Positions 9,769-17,728 of a DNA stretch of 36,583 bases are shown here, in pieces (within the stretch, counting starts at the first letter, position 1; the number at the start of each line of letters is the position of its first letter). The translations under genes and the position numbers were made by a program. The stretch covers positions 1-36,583 of the forward strand of contig JWZX01002721.1 of NCBI GenBank assembly GCA_001275005.1, written 5' to 3'. Source of the stretch: Chrysochromulina tobinii. Taxonomy: Eukaryota; Haptophyta; Prymnesiales; Chrysochromulinaceae. The notes under the pieces were generated by a model. That model had not been told where the DNA came from and did no database searches. It worked only from the letters and a program-made list of their open reading frames with translations.

Positions 9769-11481
9769 CTATCGCTTCTTCTTCGCACCCTTCCCGGCGC
9801 TCGCCGGTGCAGCAGCCGCGCCGCCAAAGCCCGCCTTCGGCTTCGCGCCGCCGCCGGCCGCACTTGCGATCTCGGCGCTCGGCGGCGCGATGAGCAGAGC
9901 TTGCTCAGGCTGCCGACGGGACCATCGGATGAGATTGGCGGAGATGCCATCGAGAATGTCCATCTCGTTCATCAGCAGCTCGATGAAGCGCTCGATCTCG
10001 CGCGGAGATCGCGGCCGCTCAGACGCGGCGCGCATGTACATGCGACTCTGCACGCTGAGCACGTCGCGGTGGTGCTGCATGAAGCGGAGCGCTGTGGCGG
10101 GCAGTTGCAGCTCGCGCGCGAGCGAGGCGGCGTCCTTGTCAACCCACCGCGCAGGCTCAGCGACGAGCATGCGTTCGGCGAGCTGGCGACTGATGGCCCC
10201 CTGTAGCTGCGCTTCGACAACCTCGAGAGGGAGCAGCGTCGTCGTGGGCGGCGATGCCGCCGCGCTACCAGCATGCGCAGCGCCCGTGCCAGCCGCGGAC
10301 GCGCCTGCCGCAGCCGGCGCCTGGTCAGCATTGGCCGTGCCGCACAGCAGAGCGAGCTCGGTCGCCGCGAGGAAGCCGACCGGTAGAGATGCATGCAGCA
10401 TCGACCACTCGGGCAACGCCAGCGCCGTGACGGGCGCACCGCCCGCGAGAGTAGCGGGCTGGCCGGCGCGCACGAGCGCGAGCTGGCGTGCATGCGCGTA
10501 CGAGAGGCTCCAAAGGTGCGTGTCGACGCCAACGGTCAGGTGCACCGACGGCTGCTGGGCTGCGATGGCGCCGTGTCGGGCATCCTCGACGGGCTCTAAA
10601 AGGGTGTCAGTCGTGTGTGGCCAGCCGGCCGGAATGTAGAGCACCTGTCCGGGCTCCATGATGGTATCGAGTACGAGGGCATCCGGATCGGCCGTCATCA
10701 GGTCCGTGCCCTTGCCGCGTGCGAACGGGTCCATCGCCGGGGCCCTCTCTGGTGGGGGAGGCCGGTACACGCGCCAGCGCTTGCGGCCGGTCGTCTGGAC
10801 GAGCAGCACGTCCTGCTGATCGGTGTGCAGCTGGGTTGAGGTGGACAGCCCGGGTTTGGAGAGGTACACGTTCATCCAGATGGGCAGGCTCGTCACCTCG
10901 AGCATGGCGCGCGAGATCGCCGCGAGCTTTGGCACACAGAAGCCCGCGTTGAGCATCACGACCGTCGCCTCATCCATCCTTGCGTCCACGTCGGCAAATG
11001 TGAAGCCCGGCTGGAAGGGCTTATTGTAGATGCCGCCCTGGTGGCGCACGCCGCTCGCGACGAATTGCGGCGGAAGCCGCTGCACGTCGCGCTCGACGTC
11101 CTCCATGGTGAACGAGCCGATGGCAAACGGCCAGAGCTCGTCGAGCTTGAATGCCGCCTTGCCAAAGCCCTCCTTGAGGAAGGCGGCGTTGGTAGCGAGC
11201 GCACGGAAGGCGTGGCGCCACGGTGCATCCGCGATCGTTCCTGTGCTCACGCGCTCCGCCAGATCGAAGGCGGCGGATGACGGCGGCGGCACCGCGCGGA
11301 TGGCACTGAGATAGCGCGCGCCTTCGTCGGCGGGTGTGGCGAGCGATGCCGAAGGAGTTGTTGCTACTTGCATGGCCTCGCTAGCTCGGGCCGCACATGA
11401 GAAGACCAAGGCACGAGAGTTGCTGATGGGCAGCAGTCGGCCATCAGTGTGGAGCGCCGCGAGGCAGGACGCGAGGAACAT
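9769..11481 (-). CDS. JmjC/cupin-8 type Fe(II)/2-oxoglutarate oxygenase
   Basis: A 570-residue intronless protein. The double-stranded beta-helix core spans residues about 195-330: the iron ligands are H219 and D221 in QLHTDQQDV and H289 in YIPAGWPHTT. Between them lies TGRKRWRVYRPP, and 2-oxoglutarate would be held by residues on the strand following HTD. The layout is that of JmjC hydroxylases of the MINA53/NO66 ribosomal-oxygenase and cupin_4/8 groups, which hydroxylate proteins; the substrate is not deducible. A helical C-terminal region (residues 400-540) could be a dimerisation or winged-helix part. The protein ends in Gly/Ala-rich sequence and GKGAKKKR, a possible nuclear/nucleolar signal. 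The first 30 residues are hydrophobic with Cys/Ala and could instead be an organellar leader; an alternative start is the Met at residue 37. It is divergent from the channel gene at 12014. Confidence 0.85.
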   Translation of the reverse strand: MFLASCLAALHTDGRLLPISNSRALVFSCAARASEAMQVATTPSASLATPADEGARYLSAIRAVPPPSSAAFDLAERVSTGTIADAPWRHAFRALATNAAFLKEGFGKAAFKLDELWPFAIGSFTMEDVERDVQRLPPQFVASGVRHQGGIYNKPFQPGFTFADVDARMDEATVVMLNAGFCVPKLAAISRAMLEVTSLPIWMNVYLSKPGLSTSTQLHTDQQDVLLVQTTGRKRWRVYRPPPPERAPAMDPFARGKGTDLMTADPDALVLDTIMEPGQVLYIPAGWPHTTDTLLEPVEDARHGAIAAQQPSVHLTVGVDTHLWSLSYAHARQLALVRAGQPATLAGGAPVTALALPEWSMLHASLPVGFLAATELALLCGTANADQAPAAAGASAAGTGAAHAGSAAASPPTTTLLPLEVVEAQLQGAISRQLAERMLVAEPARWVDKDAASLARELQLPATALRFMQHHRDVLSVQSRMYMRAASERPRSPREIERFIELLMNEMDILDGISANLIRWSRRQPEQALLIAPPSAEIASAAGGGAKPKAGFGGAAAAPASAGKGAKKKR

Positions 11482-12013
11482 GGGAGCCGGAGTGGGCCGC
11501 CGTAACTTGGACTTTCATACATTCTGTATTCACACCAACACATGCTGAAAAAAAAACAAAAAAAAGCAAGTCCTCGACTCCACCAATATGACAGTACGTA
11601 GAACGCAATCTCAAATCCATGATCAATACATGTCGTCGTGAAGGACAACAATGCAGGCAATGCTCGTGTTGCAGCTCGTCGTGTAGGACCGGGGTGCGAC
11701 TGATTGATGGACTGAAAATCCTGGTTGTGTTTTACGCCTCGGCTTACGCGCCAAAGTAAGACCGGTCAAAAGACACCGGGGGGAGCCGGGACACACGGGA
11801 CACGCGGCAATTGACACGCGGGCGCACAAAGGCACACGGACCTCACAGACGAACCTCACCACCATCCATCCAAACCCACCAACCAAGTAAGACCGGTACA
11901 TGTACAAGTACAATTGTCCGTTCCGACTGGCGGACTGGGTGTGTTTTTGAACCGTGTCCCGTGATATTTTTGGGCGCTGCCAAAAAATTCGCGAATTTGA
12001 CACACGGACGCAC
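11482..12013. promoter_or_regulatory. Divergent promoter region with repeats
   Basis: It separates the JmjC gene (minus) from the channel gene (plus). Contents: an A-rich run (11549-11569), AAGTAAGACCGGT twice (11754-11766 and 11885-11897), a 28-bp segment (11768-11795) whose reverse complement recurs exactly at 29898-29925, and the near-palindromic GGTACATGTACAAGTACAA after 11895. No gene was found. The coding start is placed at ATG 12014 (CACATGGCC) because the open frame before it has no other ATG. Confidence 0.5.
11768..11795 (-). repeat. 28-bp dispersed repeat, copy 1
   Basis: This is the exact reverse complement of 29898-29925; the core reads CCGGCTCCCCCCGGTGTC on the minus strand. Both copies lie in short divergent intergenic regions about 18 kb apart. 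Confidence 0.9.
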
Positions 12014-15000
12014 ATGGCCGAGTCCTCTAGAAATGGCCGTGCACGCACGACTCCTTCCTCGCCGCCGCCGTCCACCCTGGGTCACCTGGACGATCGGAGG
12101 AATTCCGCTCAAAATCTGAGGAACCCTGTGCGCACAGGGTCGGCTCCAGCGCGCATGACTCCCTCCTCGCCGCTGGCAGAGCGACGCTCCCCAATGGACG
12201 AGTCATCTACTAGAATCCCTCGGGAGTCCCAATCGCCTCTGATTCCCACGTCTGGCGGTGCTCCAGCGATCGAAGCGATCGAAGCGACTCCCTCCTCGGT
12301 TGCTGGCAGTTTGCCGTCGCAAGACGTGCATGTGGCCCACGAGAGCGCAAAGCGGAATCCACTCAACGACTGGTCGAAGGACAAGGTGGAGAAATGGCTC
12401 AAGGGCATCGACCCAAAGATCGCGAAGGCAGCCAAGGCGGCGGGCGTGAATGGGCGTGTCCTTCAAGAACTCGACGCTCTTGCCTGGACTGAGCTTGGCG
12501 TCACCGTTGCTCTTCGCCGCAGCCAGTTGGTAGCCGCGATGAAATTGGCGGAGGAAGGTATTCCGTCCGAGGACACCGCGCCTTCGAGTACGCCAAGCTC
12601 GTCCCCGATGAGCCATCTCACCCCCGAAGAGGAGGAGGAGCTGAGGCGACTCGAAGACTGGAAGAAGGGGCTCGATGCGGGCGACAAGCAGGCCGCGGAG
12701 GCTGCGAAGAAGGCCGACGAGGCCGCGGAGGCCAAGAAGAAGGCACAGAAGGAGGCCAAGAAGAAGGCCGACATGGAGGCCGCAAAGGCAGAAGCCAAGA
12801 AGCCCCCGGCCACAAAGAAGGCGGAGAAGGAGGCAGCGGAGATTGCCGAGCGCATCGCGGACCTCAAGCGCCATCGGATCCAAATCCGCTGCGCCATCCA
12901 AAACCTGAACCCCCACGACTTTGCGAAAAGTCAGACCTTTGAGGCGCTCATCAAGTTCGAGGCCTCGTGGGAGGACCGCTCGCCCATCCTGTATGAGATG
13001 CTGGCGGCGGGTTATAAGCTGGGCGACCGGATCGTAGAAAAAAAATGCACCTACAACAAGTTCGTAATCCTGCAGCACGACGGCAGCGAGAACAGCGAGC
13101 TCTTCACGCCGCGCATCACCTTCAAGAACCGCGCGAAGGAGCCCAAGACCAAGGAGGAGTTGTACGTAGCCGAGTTGCCTCTGATGACCACTGATAGCCT
13201 CCCTGATGACCAATGATGACCTCCCTCATCAGCTACGATCTCTCCAAATGGACGGTGGACGAGCCGACGGTGAAATGGAGATCAATCTTTCAGGGTGCGT
13301 TAACCTGCGCGAGGCCTCTGATTGACCTCTGATTGACTTCTGTTGACCTCTGATTGACTTCTGTTGACCTCTGATTGACCTACGATACCTCTCTCATCAG
13401 GAGTCTTCAACATGCGCGAGGCCTCGTTACGCAAGTTCCCGATAGACGAGCAGATGCTCACGATCGAGGTACGAACTCGGCGACTTGATGTCTCTGATGA
13501 CCTCTGATGACCTCTGATGATCTTCCTCATCAGGTACAGGCGGGCTGGCCCATGAACAAGGAGTCTGCGCCGGCCGACGAGCAGCAGCCGCCGCCTTGGA
13601 AGCTCTATGGGGTTAAGCTGCAGAAGCATAGTGGTGGTAAGGTCGAGGACAAGAGCGTCGTCTCGGTCGGCTCGCAGGTACCTATCCTGATGGCCATTGA
13701 TGGCCACTGAGACCACTGATGACCCCCATTGACGAAGTCGTCTTGGTCGGCTCGCAGAGTTTCGCGATGATGAATGGGTACCGGCTGTCCAAAGGCGTCT
13801 TCTTCGACGCCCGAAAGACCGATAAGGTGAGTGCCACTGATGACCACTGATGACCCCTGATGACCACTAATGACCCCTGATGACTTCACATTCACCAATG
13901 TCTTCTTTTACAGGGAGACTCCACCTCATGTGCTGAGTTCTCGGTCCTTAAAATCTCGGTGCACGTGCGCCGCAAGGTAAGTGCCACTGTTGACCACTGA
14001 TGACCCCTGATGACCACTGGTCAGTTCACGTTCCCCGACGTCTTCTTTCGCAGTCGGGCTTCTGGATCAACAACGTCGTCCTACCCTGCTGGATCATCAC
14101 CAGTAGCCTCCTCAGCTCATACGGCCAGAGCATCCGGAGTGGCGACCGCCTCAATGTCTCCGTGACTGTGCTGCTCACGCTCACGACCTTCAGATTCCTC
14201 GTCGCAAAGAAGCTCCCCGACGTTGACTACATGACCCTCATGTGCGACAATACGCCATAGCGCATCTCTTTCGCCGCCCAGATTGCAATGATTGCATTGC
14301 CTCACGTCTTGGCTCTCCTATTCATACATGCTCGCCTCTGTCGACCGCTGCCGCGCGCCCTCGGCGTTCGGCTCGGCACACGTACTCGCAGTGACTGGTA
14401 CGTGTTCTCGTCCTTCCTCTTTTCATTCAGCATCATCTTTATCCAGGTGAGTGCCACTTATGGCCACTTATGGCCACTGATGACCACTGATGACCACTGA
14501 TGACCACTTATGGCCACTGATGCCCGCTGATGACTTCACGTTCCCCGACGTCTTCTTCCACAGACGCTCACGGAGCTGGGCTTGTACGACGAGGACGCTG
14601 GAGCGTTTCGGTGGCGTGGATGGCGCGCCGCCCTTTCAGGCGCCGGCCTCTTAGGCAACGCGTCAGGCTCCGCGCTCTTTGGCAACGCGTCGACGGCGTC
14701 GCGGGCGCCGGGCCAGCCAAGCTGGGCAGAGGACGAGGACACCATCGTTCTTCCCGCCCCTCTTGTTTACGGACTTGGATTCTGGTGGGGCTTCCATCTG
14801 GTCGTCATGATCACCTGGTTTGGCTTCCTCATTCGCCGCAGGTTCGTCGACCCTCGCTATCGCGAGGTCCTCGACAAGAGGTGGGGCAAGGACGGCGTCG
14901 ACTGGTACGAGCCAAATTGCTTTTGATTGCCACTGATTGTGCCACTGATGGCCTCTCTGATCACCACTCTGATGGCCTCTCTGATGGCCTGTGATGGCGT

Positions 15001-15263
15001 GCCTCATCAGGGACGAGCCTGAGAGCCTCATCAGCGGGACACTCAACAAGGGGAACACCATGCGCAACCTTTCCAACCAAGTCACGGGGGGGTCGTCGAC
15101 CCAGCTCACCAACTCATGCACCTCGGACACGTCGACGGAGCTGTCGTCCATGGCAACTTGCGACAGCATGCCCAGCATGGCACAATGCCATTCAGTGTCA
15201 AACATAAGTTCTGCGACTGCTATCGCACGAGTGCGCGAAGTTCCGAAGATTAATTGGCTTTAA
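12014..15263 (+). CDS. SAM domain / coiled coil / pentameric ligand-gated ion channel fusion, ten exons
   Basis: Exons 12014-13161, 13233-13294, 13401-13468, 13534-13677, 13758-13826, 13914-13976, 14054-14241, 14392-14446, 14564-14904 and 15011-15263 join in frame to 796 residues; every intron is GT-AG. Order: Ser/Pro-rich leader; SAM domain (about 117-180, DWSKDKVEKWL...GRVLQELDALAWTELGV); Lys/Glu/Ala coiled coil (about 202-290); channel ligand-binding domain (about 289-518) with TFEALIKFEASWED, LFTPRITFKN and FNMREASLRKFPIDEQMLTIE; M1 (522-541); M2 (551-570); M3 (576-599, DYMTLIDWYVFSSFLFSFS); a loop of about 65 residues; M4 (665-690); a Ser/Thr-rich tail. M2 (SGDRLNVSVTVLLTLTTF) matches the nicotinic pattern, with Asp549 at -1', which in known channels favours cations. 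The Cys-loop cysteines are absent, as in prokaryotic and many protist members. No signal peptide precedes the ligand-binding domain. The agonist is unknown. Confidence 0.88.
13162..13232 (+). repeat. Channel intron 1 with CTGATGACC-type decamers
   Basis: A 71-nt intron, donor GTACGT, ending CTCCCTCATCAG. Its interior is degenerate CTGATGACCA / CTGATAGCCT / CTGATGACCA units. The donor at 13162 rather than 13166 is chosen because only it keeps FYDLSKWTVDEPTVKW in frame. Confidence 0.85.
13295..13400 (+). repeat. Channel intron 2 with decamer array
   Basis: A 106-nt intron, donor GTGCGT, ending CTCTCATCAG. It contains repeated CTCTGATTGAC / TTCTGTTGAC units of roughly 10-11 nt, with alternation giving a higher-order period of about 22 nt. 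Confidence 0.9.
13469..13533 (+). repeat. Channel intron 3 with decamer array
   Basis: A 65-nt intron, donor GTACGA, containing three CTCTGATGAC-type units and ending TTCCTCATCAG. The sequence AG|GTAC occurs at both the exon 3/intron and intron/exon 4 boundaries. Confidence 0.88.
13657..13757 (+). repeat. Direct repeat spanning channel intron 4
   Basis: The last 21 nt of exon 4 (13657-13677) recur with one mismatch as the last 21 nt of intron 4 (13737-13757). The 80-nt offset equals the length of the intron (13678-13757). Decamer-like CTGATGGCC / CTGATGACC units lie between. Confidence 0.88.
13827..14053 (+). repeat. Paralogous decamer introns 5 and 6 of the channel gene
   Basis: Intron 5 (13827-13913, 87 nt) and intron 6 (13977-14053, 77 nt) flank the 63-nt exon 6. 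They share their starts (GTGAGTGCCACTGATGACC versus GTAAGTGCCACTGTTGACC), an interior of CACTGATGAC / CCCTGATGAC decamers, and their ends (TTCACATTCACCAATGTCTT... versus TTCACGTTCCCCGACGTCTT..., then TTC-rich tract and CAG). They look like copies of one another. Confidence 0.92.
14242..14391 (+). other. Channel intron 7 (150 nt, atypical, no decamers)
   Basis: Donor GTGCGA, acceptor CTCGCAG. It contains an in-frame TAG at 14258 that would otherwise truncate the channel before M3. Removing it joins YMTL-I-DWYVFSSFLF, a textbook start of M3, which is why I prefer splicing over a broken gene. Unlike its neighbours it lacks the decamer array. Confidence 0.85.
14447..14563 (+). repeat. Channel intron 8 with nine or so decamers
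   Basis: A 117-nt intron starting GTGAGTGCCACTTATGGCC, then CACTTATGGC / CACTGATGAC decamers in near-perfect 10-nt register, then an end nearly identical to intron 6 (TTCACGTTCCCCGACGTCTT and CACAG). It is the longest array of the intron 5/6/8 subgroup. Confidence 0.93.
14905..15010 (+). repeat. Channel intron 9 (terminal, possibly retained)
   Basis: Donor GTACGA, interior CTGATTG / CTGATGGCC units, end GCCTCATCAG. Splicing joins TG|G GAC to give W-DEPESLISG and an 85-residue Ser/Thr-rich tail. Retention instead reads WYEPNCF and stops at 14926. Confidence 0.8.
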
Positions 15264-15508
15264 GTCAGTACGTCGCGTATGTAAAATGCATAGCGGAAAG
15301 CCATGTGAAATCTCCGTCTTATATATGATACCTAGCAGTCATTTTCTGAAGTCTTCAACTTTGAAAAGTCACTCTTAAGAGCGACTCAACGTTATCTCTT
15401 ATCTCTCGAAAAGCCTATCTGGTGTGTGCGTTGTAGTCTGAGGCGGTTCCTCGGCGAAGACCAAGAGGAAGAGCCAGGCTTACCAGGCTCCGCTCTCGTA
15501 GGACAGCT
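15264..15508. other. Convergent 3' intergenic region
   Basis: A relatively A/T-rich gap between the channel gene and the minus-strand IQ-motif gene. No gene, and no clear polyadenylation hexamer, was seen. Confidence 0.4.
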
Positions 15509-17375
15509 CTACACGATGTCCGCAGGCCGTTGACCTGTCGTGGGTCGTTGACCCGCGGGAGGCTGATCGACTTTCTGCACGTCTCTCTGCAGTTTGAGCC
15601 TGTCCTGCTCAAGCCATTGCTTCTTTTTGAGCTCCTGCTCGTGCTCGAGAGCCTTCTTCACCCGCTCAGCCAGCACTTTGAAGTGTCCGGGCGGGCCGGA
15701 GAGCGCAAAGTGCGGGCGCGGCGGCGGCTGGCGCGCGTCGGTGGGCTTTGGCTTCTTGATCTCGGCAAGGTTGATCCTCTTGCCGCCCGCGAGGAGCCGC
15801 GCCTCCTCCATGACATTCTGCTGATCCTTCCACTCGTCGTACTCACGCTTGAGCTTGCGGTACCGGTGCATCTCGGCGAAGTGAAGCGCCTCACGAAGGC
15901 GTAGATCCTCCCGGATCACCTGATGAGGGGTGCAATCAGACGCAATCAGACGCAATCAGACGCAATCAGACGCAATCAGACGCAATCAGACGCAATCAGA
16001 TCACCTTGAGGCGCGCCGCGTGCTCCTTGGAGTCGTTCATTATCGCCGCACTGCGTGAGAGGCCGCGTTCCACCTCCGAGTCGATCCATCTTTGGCACAC
16101 GATCTCGAGATGTGTCGAGATGATGAGCCATCGGCGCCGCCAAGTCGCTTGGATCCGCTTGATGGAGAAGGCGTATCTCAAGATGAGCTTGTGTGGAACC
16201 GAGAGGTCGTCCACCGCCCGCAGCCACTGCGTGAGTACCGTCGAGGCAGCGCGCTTCTGCTTGATGCGCCGGTTGATGCGGTAAAAGTAGAACCGAGCGC
16301 GCAGCAGGCGTCGCACTTTGGTGAGGGCCTTGAGCCGTTTGCGCATCACGTAGATGCGCCACATCATCACGAAAGATTTGGAGGACGCGAGCTTGAGCGC
16401 GAGCTCCTTGCGCCGCAACCGATGGTCCGCGAGCGCGGCGCCCATCCGCGAGGCGGGAACCACGGCACCGACTACCGAGAGCCACGCAGCTTGGCGTAAC
16501 CAAACCTCATGGTTGCGGCGCATGGCCGCTGAGGCGGCGTGCTGTCCGAATCGAAGGCTGATGCTGGCGGCCAGCTCGGCGAACCTCCGCGCCATCTCCT
16601 CGTCACGCCGCTCGAGCACCTCGAGGCTGTGGGCCTTATACCTCTCGTAGCGCGCCTGGCTCTCTTGCCGTCGGTTCTCGAGGAAGTCTGACGACGACAT
16701 GTGGACCGCGGCCACATTCGCTTTCACTAAGGACTGGTCGGGCGCGCGCATGAGCGTGGCCACGTGCTGCGCGAACTGCTCGCGCTTCCAGCCATCCTCG
16801 CGCAGCTCCGCGAGCGTCCTGCGCACGTACAGCTGCGCCTCCGACTTACCTCGATCATGACCTTCCTCGGACCGTGGCACGCGCTTCGGTGGCTCGGAGC
16901 GTTTCTTCGATTTGGGCGTCTTCCCCTTTGCCTCGTCCTCAGCGCGCACCGGTGCCGGCGCCACCGATTTCGACTCCGACGCGCCAGGCTCGCCGTACAC
17001 CCTGGTCGCATCGCGGAGCAGACCCTTGATGTCGTCGAAGATGTCTAGGGTCTGCTCCGCAGCACTGCGTCGTTTCCCAATCGGCGGCAGCGACAAGCCA
17101 CTGCTAGGATCGGACCGAATCTCCGATGAGTTCGGGCTAGAGCCACGTCCTTCCCACGTCGGGCGCTCGGCCTTCTGAAGCTTGTCCATCATGGAGGCGA
17201 CCTGTTGGTTGGCGGCCTTCACCGCCGACGAGAGGGAGCCTCTCGAGTAGAGCACACGCGATTGTGAGGGCAGGGCTGGCAGCGAGGCCGACACGGTGAG
17301 CGAACGCCGACGGACGCCATCTGCCGCGGGTGCTGGAGCCGCCGGCAGCAGTGGCGGCAACACATTGCCGCTCAT
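15509..17375 (-). CDS. Basic helical protein with IQ-like motif, two exons
   Basis: Exon 1 runs 17375 to 16005 and exon 2 runs 15919 to 15509, joined K|VIREDL across an 85-nt GT-AG intron; the product is about 593 residues. An in-frame ATG at 17387 is equally possible. The N-terminal 230 residues are Ser/Pro/Lys-rich and probably disordered. The middle (about 240-460) is strongly helical and basic, with regularly spaced Trp/Arg (WLRQAAWL, MMWRIYVMRKRL, LTQWLRAV) and an IQ-like KRIQATWRRRW, recalling calmodulin- or centrin-binding Sfi1/IQ-type proteins of axonemes and centrioles. Exon 2 adds a charged coiled coil (RYRKLKREYDEWKDQQ) and a second helix (LAERVKKALEHEQELKKKQ). A flagellar or basal-body role is inference only. 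It is convergent with the channel gene and divergent from the TRM1 gene. Confidence 0.68.
15920..16004 (-). repeat. 85-nt intron made almost wholly of a CTGATTGCGT decamer array
   Basis: On the plus strand seven decamers (TGCAATCAGA once, then CGCAATCAGA six times) occupy 15931-16000. On the coding strand the intron reads GTGATCTGATTGCG..., repeats, then CCCCTCATCAG. GTGATC follows AG at both junctions (AAG|GTGATC and CAG|GTGATC). Confidence 0.95.
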
Positions 17376-17728
17376 GCTGGGTCGCATGCTCACGCGAGAG
17401 ACGCGAGAGCGAAGGCGGACTGCCGTGACCAATCTGTAACCGAATTGTGAACATCGACGGAGCAATGGCTGTGAACGCACGCGACGTTCCGAGAAAACGG
17501 CCAACCGATGGCGGCGCGCACTACTTGTTAACAGTCTTGTGGCCCTCGTGCTTGGGGGTCCGGAGAGTGTGCGCGCGTTGTGTTGAACAGCAGCAGTCTT
17601 GTAACGGCCACACCTCCGTCCATAGCGATAGAGGCCCTCGTGCTTGGGGGTCCGGAGGTTGTGCGCGTTGTGTTGAACAGCAGCAGCTTGTAACGTATTA
17701 GACAATTCACCACGCTCACTTCACGCAC
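17376..17728. promoter_or_regulatory. Divergent promoter region with a duplicated ~63-bp block
   Basis: 17541-17605 and 17633-17695 are near-identical (GGCCCTCGTGCTTGGGGGTC ... TTGTGTTGAACAGCAGCAG ... TTGTAACG), 92 bp apart, just upstream of the TRM1 start at 17729 and of the minus-strand gene. The minus-strand frame stays open through it, but the composition is not protein-like and I read it as regulatory or 5' untranslated. Confidence 0.55.

Noticed and set aside
14242-14260. In-frame TAG (14258) before M3 as evidence that the channel is a pseudogene, or a 19-nt intron here.
   Set aside because: A 150-nt GT-AG intron (14242-14391) removes the stop and yields the expected M3 sequence; a 19-nt excision puts the downstream sequence out of frame.
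13162-15010. CTGATGA repeats as C/D-box snoRNA genes (C box RTGATGA, D box CTGA).
   Set aside because: The motifs recur every ~10 nt without the spacing, terminal stem or guide regions of C/D snoRNAs; iterated branch-site-like sequence in introns explains them better.
12014-15263. CRISPR-like array, because of regularly spaced short repeats.
   Set aside because: The units are ~10 nt without unique spacers, lie within spliceosomal introns of a eukaryotic gene, and no cas genes are present.
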